Shown piece after piece: positions 25,765 through 33,318 of a DNA stretch of 64,000 bases. Positions within the stretch are counted from its first letter, which is position 1; each line of letters opens with the position of its first letter. The notes beneath the pieces were generated by a model. The model did no database searches and was not told the DNA's origin. It saw only the letters and a list, made by a program, of their open reading frames with translations. Source of the stretch: Hyphomicrobiales bacterium (GTDB taxonomy: Bacteria; Pseudomonadota; Alphaproteobacteria; Rhizobiales; Rhizobiaceae); assembly GCA_900469625.1 (NCBI GenBank), contig UBXV01000015.1, positions 21,221-85,220 on the forward strand, in the 5' to 3' direction. The position numbers and the translations under genes are program-made.

Positions 25765-27120
25765 TCAGCCTTTCTTTGCGGGAGGGGGCGTGATCACTGT
25801 CTTGGCATCGGTAGCGCGGGTGGCATCCGGCAGCGCGCCGGTCCATTCCCAGGCTTGGGTGCCCGGCGGGTTTTCGTACCAGCCGGGGTCGCTGTAATCG
25901 CCGGAGGAGATGCCTTCGCGCACCTTCACCACGGAGAACATGCCGCCCATCTCCAACGCGCCATGAGGGCCCCAGCCAGCCATCATCGGGATCGTGTTGT
26001 CGGGAAGCGGCATTTCCATTTCGCCCATGTCGGCCATGCCGGCCGTGCCCATCGGCATGTAGTCGGGCGCGACTTTTCGGATCTTCGCCGCGACCGCCTT
26101 CTTGTCGGCGCCGATGAAGGTGGGGACATCGTGGCCCATCGCATTCATCGTATGGTGCGACTTGTGGCAATGGATCGCCCAGTCGCCTTCGTATTTGGCG
26201 TCGAACTCGTAGGCGCGCATGGCGCCGACCGGAATGTCGATCGAGACCTCCGGCCAGCGAGCTTCCGGGCGGACCCAGCCGCCATCCGTGCAGGTGACCT
26301 CGAAATCGTAACCGTGCATGTGGATCGGGTGGTTGGTCATCGTCAGGTTGCCGACCCGCACCCGCACACGGTCGTTCTTGGCGACGACCAGCGGGTCGAT
26401 GTCCGGGAAGATGCGGCTGTTCCAGCACCACATGTTGAAGTCCGTCATCTCCATGATGCGCGGGACATAGGTGCCGGGATCGATGTCGTAGGCGTTGAGC
26501 AGGAAGACGAAGTCGCGGTCGACCCGCATGAAGGCCGGGTCCTTCGGGTGGATGACGAAGAAACCCATCATGCCCATGGCCATCTGCACCATCTCGTCGG
26601 CATGCGGATGGTACATGAAGGTCCCCGATTTCACGAGGTCGAACTCGTAGACAAATGTCTTGCCGGCCGGGATATGCGGCTGCGACAGTCCGCCGACACC
26701 ATCCATGCCCGATGGCAGGATCATGCCGTGCCAATGGACCGTCGTGTGCTCCGGCAGCTTGTTGGTGACGAAGATGCGCACCCGATCGCCCTCGACCGCC
26801 TCGATCGTCGGGCCGGGGGACTGGCCGTTGTAGCCCCAGAGATAGGCGGTCATGCCGTCGGCCATCTCGCGTTCCACCGGCTCGGCGACGAGATGGAACT
26901 CCTTGACGCCGTTGTTCATCCGGTGCGGCAAGGTCCAGCCGTTGAGGGTCACGACCGGGTTGTAGTCCGGTCCGCTCGTCGGCACGAGCGGCTTCTGCGT
27001 TGCGGCATTGTCCATGCCTTCCGCTTCCGGCAGGCCGGAATTCGAGGTCTGTGCCCAGGCGGTGGTGGAAACGAGTGCCGCGCCTGCGCCGAGGATTTGT
27101 CGTCTGTTGAACATGGTCAT
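25765..27120 (-). CDS. Periplasmic multicopper oxidase (CopA/CueO-like)
   Basis: About 451 residues from ATG 27120; ATG 27114 is better spaced from the AAAGGA site. The leader 'MFNRRQILGAGAALVSTTAWA' has twin arginines, so Tat export of the folded enzyme is likely. All copper ligand motifs are present: 'HTTVHWHGM', 'MYHPHADEM', 'NHPIHMHGYDF' and 'WAIHCHKSHHTMNAMGHD' (Cys and Met ligands of the type 1 site). A Met-rich stretch 'MPMGTAGMADMGEMEMPL' near the C-terminus is typical of copper-resistance oxidases. It would oxidise Cu(I) to the less toxic Cu(II). Confidence 0.9.
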   Translation of the reverse strand: MTMFNRRQILGAGAALVSTTAWAQTSNSGLPEAEGMDNAATQKPLVPTSGPDYNPVVTLNGWTLPHRMNNGVKEFHLVAEPVEREMADGMTAYLWGYNGQSPGPTIEAVEGDRVRIFVTNKLPEHTTVHWHGMILPSGMDGVGGLSQPHIPAGKTFVYEFDLVKSGTFMYHPHADEMVQMAMGMMGFFVIHPKDPAFMRVDRDFVFLLNAYDIDPGTYVPRIMEMTDFNMWCWNSRIFPDIDPLVVAKNDRVRVRVGNLTMTNHPIHMHGYDFEVTCTDGGWVRPEARWPEVSIDIPVGAMRAYEFDAKYEGDWAIHCHKSHHTMNAMGHDVPTFIGADKKAVAAKIRKVAPDYMPMGTAGMADMGEMEMPLPDNTIPMMAGWGPHGALEMGGMFSVVKVREGISSGDYSDPGWYENPPGTQAWEWTGALPDATRATDAKTVITPPPAKKG

Positions 27121-27128
27121 CGTTCCTT

Positions 27129-28574
27129 TCAATCCGCATCAGCTGCGGCGGGAGCGGCAGCCTCTGCAGCCGTGCCTGCCTCGCCGCCGCCATGGATGGC
27201 CGCCACCAGATCGGCATCGGCAAGCCAGAAATCGCGTTTCGCGTTGGTGGTCAGGATCACCGAATCCACCTTGGACCTGGTGTCGGCGAGCAGCTCGAAG
27301 GTGCTGGTAATCATGCCGTTGTAGCTGAGGGTCGCCTCCTCCTCGATCTTCGTGCGCAATGGCACGACCGTGTTGCGGTAGTGCCTGGCGATGTCGTAGC
27401 GCGACCGATAGGCCTGGTAGGCCGAGCGCGCTTGCGAGCGAACGTTGACCGCCTTCTCGGCAAGCTGGTTAGCCGCGCGCATATGCGCGAGTTCCGCCTT
27501 GCGCAGGCGCGCCTGGCCGGTGTCGAAGATCGGGATCGAGAACTCCAACTCGGCCTGAGCTGTCGTTTCGACCTTGGTATCGCCGTCTTCGCGCTCGCGT
27601 TCGGCTTCCGCACCGGCAACGAGCGTGAGATCGCTGACGAAGCGCGTGGCCTCGGTCAGTCGATAGGACTTTGCCACGGCCTCGAGATCGAGCCGCGCCA
27701 TCTGCAGGTCGACGCGGCGCTTGAGCGCCTCTGCCTCGATGCTATCGCGCCGGGTGAGCGTCTTGGGCAGGTCGGGCAGGCGGTTTGGCACCTGATAGTC
27801 GGTATCCGCCCCCCAAAGCCCCATTTTCCGTGTCAGGTTTTCCTTGGCGAGCCGCGCCGCCAGGCGCGCCTCGGCCACCTGGCCGGCGAGCTCGGCATTG
27901 AACACATGTTCGCGAGCCTGATCGGCCTTGCCCATGGCTCCGGTTTCTCCAAGCTTGGCGGCGAGTTCGGAGGCCGCGTCGGCGGCCGATTGCGCCCTGT
28001 TAAGCTGGGCCACCGTTTCCCAGGCCGATACCGTCTCGACCCAGGCGCGCCGGGTTTCAACCGCCAGCGCAAGCGTCTGCAGGGCCGCTGCCAGCTGCGC
28101 CTGGCGGAAGCGCGCATCTGCGACGGCGATGGTCTTTTCACGTGTGATCAACGCCAGAATATTGGTGGTGATCAGCCCTTCGATGGCGCGATAGGCCTGT
28201 AGCTCCGGCGCGCCGATCCCGGTGGTCCCGATGGATAGGGTGGGGTTGAGGAACATCGTCGCCTGCCAGGCGTCCGCAGAGGCCTCGCCGAGATCGGCAT
28301 AGGCCGCCTGCAGGCCCTTGTTGTTGAGAAGCGCGATCTGCACGGCGGTGTCGGCATCCACGGACTTGCGCGCGAGCAATGCCTTCACCTGCGCGTCTGC
28401 CTTTGCGGCCTGTTCGCGGTTCTGGATCCAGACACTGCGCTTGGCCGTGCCGGCGCCGACCTTGGCTTCGACGGCGGTGAAGCCGGCATCGGTTGCCGAA
28501 TACTCGGCGTTCGTCGCGCAGCCGGCAAGCAGGAGCGGCAGGCCGATGAGGGCTGCGAGCTTGAACTTGGTCAT
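27129..28574 (-). CDS. TolC family outer membrane lipoprotein
   Basis: 481 residues from ATG 28574, which overlaps the previous stop (ATGA). Signal peptide with lipobox 'LPLLLAGCATNA'. Long coiled-coil helices and the internal duplication expected of outer membrane efflux proteins: 'TAVQIALLNNKGLQAAYADLGEASADAW' and 'FSIPIFDTGQARLRKAELAHMRAANQLAEKAV'. It ends with an Ala/Gly-rich tail. No RND or ABC pump partner is in the operon; this TolC-oxidase-cupredoxin-CusF-DUF411 set is a recurring copper resistance arrangement in proteobacteria (established only as a pattern, mechanism unclear). Confidence 0.88.
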   Translation of the reverse strand: MTKFKLAALIGLPLLLAGCATNAEYSATDAGFTAVEAKVGAGTAKRSVWIQNREQAAKADAQVKALLARKSVDADTAVQIALLNNKGLQAAYADLGEASADAWQATMFLNPTLSIGTTGIGAPELQAYRAIEGLITTNILALITREKTIAVADARFRQAQLAAALQTLALAVETRRAWVETVSAWETVAQLNRAQSAADAASELAAKLGETGAMGKADQAREHVFNAELAGQVAEARLAARLAKENLTRKMGLWGADTDYQVPNRLPDLPKTLTRRDSIEAEALKRRVDLQMARLDLEAVAKSYRLTEATRFVSDLTLVAGAEAEREREDGDTKVETTAQAELEFSIPIFDTGQARLRKAELAHMRAANQLAEKAVNVRSQARSAYQAYRSRYDIARHYRNTVVPLRTKIEEEATLSYNGMITSTFELLADTRSKVDSVILTTNAKRDFWLADADLVAAIHGGGEAGTAAEAAAPAAADAD

Positions 28575-28801
28575 GATGCAGCTCCCTTGGCGGGGGATTG
28601 TGCATCGTTGAGCGGCACCCAGCGCTTCGGCCCGACCGGTTCGCGGTGGACGTAACCGGCCACAGGGCTTCGATAGGTCTCGCTGGCGGTGGTCGCGGTG
28701 CTTTCCGCGGGATCGGCGAGGCTCGTGACGTCGGCAGGCATAGTGGTTGCGCATCCGCCCAGAAGGATGGGCAGGAGCGCCATGGGAAACAGACGTTTCA
28801 T
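28571..28801 (-). CDS. Small lipoprotein, first gene of copper operon
   Basis: 76 residues. Signal peptide with lipobox: 'MALLPILLGGCATTM', Cys at residue 17. The short mature part (54 or so residues) is rich in Thr, Ser, Ala and Pro and contains 'GYVHREPVGPKRWVPLNDAQSP', which resembles small lipoproteins that precede TolC genes in copper clusters. The stop overlaps the TolC start. Function unknown; probably acts in the envelope with the TolC-like protein. Confidence 0.7.
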   Translation of the reverse strand: MKRLFPMALLPILLGGCATTMPADVTSLADPAESTATTASETYRSPVAGYVHREPVGPKRWVPLNDAQSPAKGAAS

Positions 28802-28896
28802 GGTTCAACCTGAATGTGAATGATGGATATCGGCATCCGACCGGCAGAACCGGGCAGGCCAAGACCTCGACCGCTTAGGGTCGGCTGTTCACGAAA

Positions 28897-29292
28897 TCAG
28901 GCTCTTGGGGGGCGGTGCAGGCCGGCACGGTCACCAGGGCTCAGCTGCGACTGCAGACCGGCGTTCAGTGTGGAGCGGGGCAGGCCGAAGCGGTCTTCGC
29001 CGCTATTGGCAAGCACGGCGACGGACGCACAGAACGTCTTGCAGCAATCCTTCTTGTCGGCCTTGCCGCTGTCGCTGATCGGTTTCGTCTTGTTGCTGTC
29101 GGCGCTGGGGCAATGCTCGCTTGGCGCTGACGCGCTGACGTCGGCCGTAACGTCCATCTGCATGGTCGCGTGCGATGCCATGTGGGTCATGCCGGCAGCG
29201 GTTGAAAAAGGAAGCACGGCCAGCGACAGCATCGTCACCAGCTTGAGCATGGTCAGCAGGCGCTGATATGCGTGTTTCACCTTTTCCATCAT
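28897..29292 (-). CDS. CopL-like small exported protein
   Basis: 131 residues from ATG 29292 (a second ATG follows at 29289). Hydrophobic leader 'MLKLVTMLSLAVLPFSTAAG', then a Met/His-rich part 'MTHMASHATMQMDV', then cysteines 'EHCPSADS' and 'KKDCCKTFCASV', and a C-terminus ending 'LHRPPRA'. Leader, metal-type residues and the RPP end resemble CopL proteins that precede copper operons in Xanthomonas and are needed for their induction. No exact family match can be claimed. A TTGACA box lies 34-39 bases upstream of the start with a weak -10 (TACGGA). Confidence 0.55.
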   Translation of the reverse strand: MMEKVKHAYQRLLTMLKLVTMLSLAVLPFSTAAGMTHMASHATMQMDVTADVSASAPSEHCPSADSNKTKPISDSGKADKKDCCKTFCASVAVLANSGEDRFGLPRSTLNAGLQSQLSPGDRAGLHRPPRA

Positions 29293-29342
29293 CAATCCGT
29301 AGAAATGCTGACGATTCCTGTCAATGCCGCCGCTGCCGCCGG

Positions 29343-29362
29343 GGCTCACGAATGCGTGAGCC
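29343..29362 (-). terminator. Hairpin after cueR
   Basis: Perfect 8-base-pair stem GGCTCACG / CGTGAGCC with a 4-base loop, 9 bases past the cueR stop on the minus strand. No U-tract follows. It would separate cueR from the CopL-like gene. Confidence 0.5.
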
Positions 29363-29371
29363 TTCACCGGA

Positions 29372-29842
29372 TCAGGCCTGCCGGCGGTTGCGGACCGGGT
29401 CGATGCCGGCGGTGCCGAAGCGCGCCGGCTCCGGCGTCCTGCCCGGTTCGGTGGTCATGGCGGCGAGGTCGTCGAGGATCGGGCAATCCGGCCGGCCGTC
29501 GCCGTGGCAGTTGGCGGCCAGGTGCTTCAGCGTCCGGCTCATCGCCTTCAGTTCCTCCGCCTTGCGTTCGAGGATCTCCACATGTTCGAGTGCGATCTTC
29601 TTGACCTCGCTGCTCGCGCGCGAGCGGTCGCGCCAGAGCGTCAGGAGGTCGGTCATCTGCTCGACGGTGAAGCCGAGATCGCGGGAGCGGCGGATGAAGC
29701 GAAGGGTGTGGACATCGTTGTCGCCGTAGTTGCGATAACCGGCCTCGCTGCGGTCAGCCGGCGGAATGAGGCCGATCGTCTCATAGTAGCGGATCATCTT
29801 CGTCGAAACGCCGGAGGCGCGTGCGACTTCGCCGATGTTCAT
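29372..29842 (-). CDS. cueR: Copper-responsive MerR-family activator (CueR/HmrR)
   Basis: 156 residues from ATG 29842, behind AAAGGTGA. N-terminal MerR helix-turn-helix 'MNIGEVARASGVSTKMIRYYE', coiled-coil dimer helix, and the metal loop 'NCHGDGRPDCPIL' with two Cys separated by seven residues, exactly the Cu(I) site spacing of CueR. This sets it apart from Zn, Hg or SoxR types. The C-terminus is about 20 residues longer than E. coli CueR and Arg/Pro-rich. It sits next to copA, and CueR-type promoters lie before copA and copZ. The name hmrR is used in Sinorhizobium. Confidence 0.92.
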   Translation of the reverse strand: MNIGEVARASGVSTKMIRYYETIGLIPPADRSEAGYRNYGDNDVHTLRFIRRSRDLGFTVEQMTDLLTLWRDRSRASSEVKKIALEHVEILERKAEELKAMSRTLKHLAANCHGDGRPDCPILDDLAAMTTEPGRTPEPARFGTAGIDPVRNRRQA

Positions 29843-29897
29843 GGCTTCACCTTTCGAGGAGCGCAGAGAGCGCTGGTATTCAGATCGAATATAGGAA

Positions 29898-29937
29898 CTC
29901 TGCCCGGCGGACACCATGTGGGCCACCCCGGGCAGAG
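29898..29937 (-). terminator. Terminator after copA
   Basis: Arms CTCTGCCCGG (29898-29907) and CCGGGCAGAG (29928-29937) pair perfectly over 10 bases, just past the copA stop. On the minus strand the stem is followed by TTCCTATATTC, moderately U-rich. It separates copA from cueR. Confidence 0.65.
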
Positions 29938-29945
29938 ATGTCGTT

Positions 29946-32468
29946 TTATCGCGTCGCCGGCGTTTGTGCGACAACACCGCGGAAACTCCGCAGGCGGAGC
30001 GCATTGCCGAGCACGAAGACGCTCGATAGTGCCATCGCGCCTGCCGCGAAGATCGGCGACAGCAGCAGGCCATAGGCCGGATAGAGCGCACCGGCCGCGA
30101 CCGGGATCAGGACCGCGTTGTAGGCGAAGGCCCAGAACAGGTTTTCCTTGATGTTGCGGATCGTTGCCTTCGACAGGGCGATCGCGTTCGGCACACCGAG
30201 CAGGTCGCCGGACATCAGCACCACGTCGGCGCTTTCGATTGCCACGTCGGTCCCCGTGCCGATCGCCAGCCCAACATCGGCTTCGGCAAGGGCCGGCGCG
30301 TCGTTGATGCCATCGCCGACAAAGGCGACGGCGCGGCCATCAGCCTTCAGGCGCTTCAGGGCGGCCACCTTGCCGTCGGGCAGTACCTCGGCGATGACTT
30401 CGTCAATCCCGAGCTTGGCGGCGATCGCCTCGGCAGTGCGACGATTGTCGCCGGTGATCATCGCCACCTTGAGGCCGAGGTCGTGCAGCATGCGGATCGC
30501 CTGCGGCGTCGTTTCCTTGATCGGATCGGCAACCGCAATGATGGCGGCAAGCTTGCCGTCGACAGCGGCATAGAGCGGGCTTTTGCCCTCGGAGCCGAGG
30601 CGGGCCGCCTGGTCGGCAAAGGCCGAGACGTCGAGACCAAGCTTGGCCATGAGCCGATCGGCGCCGACATGAACGCTGCGTCCGCTGACCGTGGCGCTGG
30701 CGCCGAAGCCGGGCACGGCTTCGAAATTCGAGGGCGCCGCGATGGCGATGCCTTCTGCCTTGGCCGCCTCGACGATCGCCTCGGCGATCGGGTGCTCGGA
30801 CCGGGTTTCGACGGCGGCCACGAGCGCCAGCACGTCGCCGCGCTCATAACCGGGAGCGGTGTCGAGGTCGGTTAGTTCCGGGCGCCCCTTGGTCAGCGTG
30901 CCGGTCTTGTCGACGGCGATGATCTCGGCATTGCGCAGGGTCTGCAGCGCTTCGCCCTTGCGGAACAGGACGCCCATTTCCGCCGCCCTGCCGGTCCCGA
31001 CCATGATCGAGGTCGGGGTCGCAAGACCCATGGCGCAAGGGCAGGCAATGATCAGCACCGCTACGCCATTGACGAGCGCGAAGCTCAGGGCCGGATCGGG
31101 GCCGAAGATCAGCCAGATCGCGAAGGTGATGGCTGCAATCGCGATAACGGCCGGCACGAACCAGGCGGTCACCTTGTCGACCAGCGACTGGATGGGCAGC
31201 TTGGCACCCTGGGCCTGTTCGACCATGCGGATGATCTGCGCCAGCACGGTGTCGGCACCGACCTTGGTGGCGCGGAAGGTGAAGGAGCCAGTCTTGTTGA
31301 TCGTGCCGCCGACCACGTCGGCGCGGGCGATCTTCTCGACGGGAACCGGCTCGCCGGTGATCATCGATTCGTCGACATAGGAACTGCCCTCGATGACGGT
31401 ACCGTCGACCGGCACGCGGTCGCCGGGCCGTACCAGCACGGTGTCGCCGGCATGAACGTCGGCAAGCGCGATCTCGATCGTCTCGCCGTCGCGAACGACA
31501 CGGGCCGTCTTTGCCTGCAGACCCATCAAATGCTTGATCGCCTCGGAGGTTCGGCCCTTGGCGCGGGCTTCCAGCACCCGGCCGAGCAGGATCAGCGCGA
31601 CGATGACGGCGGCGGCTTCATAATAAACGTTGGCAGTACCCTCTGGCAGCAGCCCGGATGCGAAGGTGGCGACGACTGAATAACCCCAGGCGGCAGCGGT
31701 GCCGATGGCGACCAGCGAATTCATGTCTGGCGCCAGGCGCAGGAGCGCCGGGATGCCCTTCTGATAGAAGCGCAAGCCCGGGCCGAAGAGCACGAGCGTC
31801 GTCAGCACGAACTGCAGATACCAGCTCTCCTGCATGCCGATATTGTTCATGACGAAGTCGTGTACGGCCGGTATGAAATGCGAGCCCATCTCGAGGACGA
31901 AGATCGGCAAGGTAAGCACGGCGGCAATCAGCAAGGAGCGGCTGAGGCGCCTTGCTTCGCGCTCGCGCTTTTCGGCTTCTTCGTCATTGTTTTCCGCGCC
32001 GGTGATGCGCCTGGCGTCGTAACCGGCCGCGCGCACGGCCTCTTCCAGGCTGGCGATCGTTGCGATGCCCTTGGTCAGGCGCACGGAGGCGCGTTCGGTC
32101 GCGAGATTGACGGTCGCATTGCTGACGCCGGGCACCGCCTTCAATGCCTTTTCGATGCGGGCGACGCAGGAGGCGCAGGTCATGCCTTCGATCGAAAGCT
32201 CGATCGATTCTTCGGCCGCGCCATAGCCGCTGTTTTCGATCGCCTTCACGATGTCGGTGGTCTTCGTCGTTGCATCGAAACGGACGTCCGCCCGCTCCGT
32301 CGCGAGATTGACGGAAGCGGAGGTGACGCCTGGAACGGCACGAATGGCCTTTTCGACGCGCGCGACGCAGGAGGCACATGTCATGCCTTCGACCGGAATG
32401 CTGGCGATCAGCGCATCGCCGGCAATTGCCCTGGCGTTCTTGGTTTCGATGGTCGTCACGGATCCCAT
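29946..32468 (-). CDS. copA: Copper-exporting P1B-type ATPase
   Basis: 840 residues from ATG 32468 (AAAGGAGC upstream). Two N-terminal heavy-metal-associated domains, each with GMTCASC (residues about 28-34 and 95-101). Eight membrane helices; the transmembrane CPC motif of Cu(I) pumps ('[13 protein letters not shown]', near residue 476); phosphorylation site DKTGTLTKG (Asp near 520); '[14 protein letters not shown]' and '[24 protein letters not shown]' of the ATP-binding and hinge region; '[18 protein letters not shown]' in the last helices. Pumps Cu(I) out of the cytoplasm. It has its own CueR-type promoter and is called actP in rhizobia. Confidence 0.95.
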   Translation of the reverse strand: MGSVTTIETKNARAIAGDALIASIPVEGMTCASCVARVEKAIRAVPGVTSASVNLATERADVRFDATTKTTDIVKAIENSGYGAAEESIELSIEGMTCASCVARIEKALKAVPGVSNATVNLATERASVRLTKGIATIASLEEAVRAAGYDARRITGAENNDEEAEKREREARRLSRSLLIAAVLTLPIFVLEMGSHFIPAVHDFVMNNIGMQESWYLQFVLTTLVLFGPGLRFYQKGIPALLRLAPDMNSLVAIGTAAAWGYSVVATFASGLLPEGTANVYYEAAAVIVALILLGRVLEARAKGRTSEAIKHLMGLQAKTARVVRDGETIEIALADVHAGDTVLVRPGDRVPVDGTVIEGSSYVDESMITGEPVPVEKIARADVVGGTINKTGSFTFRATKVGADTVLAQIIRMVEQAQGAKLPIQSLVDKVTAWFVPAVIAIAAITFAIWLIFGPDPALSFALVNGVAVLIIACPCAMGLATPTSIMVGTGRAAEMGVLFRKGEALQTLRNAEIIAVDKTGTLTKGRPELTDLDTAPGYERGDVLALVAAVETRSEHPIAEAIVEAAKAEGIAIAAPSNFEAVPGFGASATVSGRSVHVGADRLMAKLGLDVSAFADQAARLGSEGKSPLYAAVDGKLAAIIAVADPIKETTPQAIRMLHDLGLKVAMITGDNRRTAEAIAAKLGIDEVIAEVLPDGKVAALKRLKADGRAVAFVGDGINDAPALAEADVGLAIGTGTDVAIESADVVLMSGDLLGVPNAIALSKATIRNIKENLFWAFAYNAVLIPVAAGALYPAYGLLLSPIFAAGAMALSSVFVLGNALRLRSFRGVVAQTPATR

Positions 32469-32500
32469 GATCGTGCTCCTTTGTACTGTTCTTTTACCGG

Positions 32501-32531
32501 AAGATGGGGCTTCCAACGATGGGAAGGTCAA
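32501..32531 (-). promoter_or_regulatory. CueR-type promoter of copA
   Basis: Read on the minus strand: -35 TTGACC (32531-32526), a 19-base spacer holding the dyad TTCCCATCGTTGGAA, and -10 CATCTT (32506-32501). The overlong 19-base spacer with a central dyad is the hallmark of MerR-family activated promoters, and ACCTTCC-N-GGAA matches known CueR/HmrR sites. Confidence 0.85.
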
Positions 32532-32605
32532 GGGTGGTTCGAAAGATTTCTTCCGACGGATGCGCGCCCCTGATCTTCGCCCTGCACGGCCATCAGGAAC
32601 GACAA

Positions 32606-32631
32606 ACGCCCCGGCGCGATGGCCGGGGCGT
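32606..32631 (-). terminator. Terminator after copZ
   Basis: 10-base-pair stem ACGCCCCGGC / GCCGGGGCGT with a 6-base loop, followed on the minus strand by TTTGTCG. It lies between the copZ stop (32667) and the copA promoter, so the two copper genes are separate transcripts. Confidence 0.7.
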
Positions 32632-32666
32632 CAACGGTGACCGGTGGCACCGTTTCGTTGCCGTTG

Positions 32667-32864
32667 TCAGAGTTGGCGGCTCTCGTAGCCTGCAGCCATC
32701 AACGCCTCGGCGATCGGGCCGGGTGCGGCGACTGTCTCCACGCTGACTTCGCGCGAGCCGAGATCGACCCTGACGACTGCCTGCGGGTCGACGGTCAGGA
32801 TCGCCTTTTGCACGGTGCCGGCGCAGTGTCCGCAGGTCATGTTGTCGATCTTGTAAGTCTGCAT
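32667..32864 (-). CDS. copZ: Copper chaperone, heavy-metal-associated domain (CopZ-like)
   Basis: 65 residues: a single HMA domain with 'IDNMTCGHCAGTVQKAI' (the M-x-C-x2-C metal site) and the usual beta-alpha-beta-beta-alpha-beta length. Cytosolic carrier that hands Cu(I) to CopA. It has its own CueR-type promoter and a terminator. The metal loop is CGHC rather than the CASC of the CopA domains. Confidence 0.9.
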   Translation of the reverse strand: MQTYKIDNMTCGHCAGTVQKAILTVDPQAVVRVDLGSREVSVETVAAPGPIAEALMAAGYESRQL

Positions 32865-32894
32865 TGCTTGTCTCCTTCAATTCGATGTGAGACA

Positions 32895-32925
32895 AAGATG
32901 GGGTTTCCCACCGTTGGAAGGTCAA
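32895..32925 (-). promoter_or_regulatory. CueR-type promoter of copZ
   Basis: Minus strand: -35 TTGACC (32925-32920), 19-base spacer with dyad TTCCAACGGTGGGAA, -10 CATCTT (32900-32895). Same hexamers and spacer length as the copA promoter about 390 bases away. Confidence 0.85.
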
Positions 32926-33019
32926 GAGGCCTTTCGACGATATTTTCGCCCACGCTTCGGCCGCTGAAACAGGCGCGAAAGCTCCGGGTCCGGCGTCGCG
33001 ATCGCCCGGTAATGGGTCC

Positions 33020-33036
33020 GAAAAATTTGAAAGTCT
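33020..33036 (+). promoter_or_regulatory. Purine-island motif, copy A
   Basis: GAAAAATTTGAAAGTCT, identical at 16 of 17 positions to copy B (40420-40436) upstream of uraH and similar to copy C (46723-46739) upstream of puuD. It lies about 260 bases upstream of the purine permease start, in the same orientation as the gene. Possible regulator site or promoter element (TTGAAA resembles a -35 hexamer). Confidence 0.45.
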
Positions 33037-33237
33037 TTCATCACCGAACCCTGGAATGGACGGCTAGCAGTCTGCCGCGGGAAGACGCACAATCCCAAGG
33101 CTGTGCACAAGGCATTCGCGTCGTCTCAAGGGGGCGGACGATCGCCCGCCCGGCACGGACCACGAACGGTCCGTGATGCGATCATGCCGGATCTTCCGGG
33201 TTGATCGAAATGCACTGGTCGGTGACTGGAGGAGACT
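33037..33237 (+). ncRNA. Candidate structured 5' leader of the purine permease
   Basis: The 257-base stretch between motif A and the permease start has no clear long gene but several stems: AGACGC with GCGTC...TCT enclosing GCACA / TGTGC; GGGCG / CGCCC at about 33131-33147; and a perfect 8-base-pair stem CACGGACC / GGTCCGTG with loop ACGAAC (33154-33175). Such a structured leader before a purine permease could be a riboswitch or attenuator. I could not match it to a known consensus by eye. Confidence 0.3.
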
Positions 33238-33318
33238 ATGTCCCGATCTCTGTCGTTCGGCTGCGTCGTGGCGACGCCGCCAAGGGAGGAAATATGTTTG
33301 AACGACTATTCAAGTTAA
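33238..33318 (+). CDS. Possible 26-residue leader peptide overlapping the permease start
   Basis: A 27-codon frame starts at ATG 33238 directly behind a strong ribosome site GGAGGAG (33229-33235) and stops at 33316-33318, 22 bases inside the permease gene in another frame. The peptide is MSRSLSFGCVVATPPREEIC-LNDYSS. Strong ribosome site and overlap suggest translational coupling, but no conservation evidence is available, so it may be chance. Confidence 0.35.
   Translation: MSRSLSFGCVVATPPREEICLNDYSS

Noticed and set aside
25705-27324. 539-residue plus-strand frame in the copper operon
   Set aside because: Antisense to the multicopper oxidase and cupredoxin, whose copper ligands are intact.
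29293-29371. A CueR box before the CopL-like gene and periplasmic copper operon
   Set aside because: A TTGACA hexamer is present, but the spacer is 17 bases and lacks the TTCC/GGAA dyad seen at copA and copZ.
32922-33110. 62-residue frame between copZ and the permease leader
   Set aside because: Overlaps the copZ promoter, is rich in Arg/Lys/Pro, and has no ribosome site or recognisable motif.
33037-33237. Naming the permease leader as a specific known riboswitch (NMT1, ykkC/guanidine or purine)
   Set aside because: Some GGCTAG-like and stem features are suggestive, but the conserved cores of these classes were not found, so only a generic structured leader is claimed.
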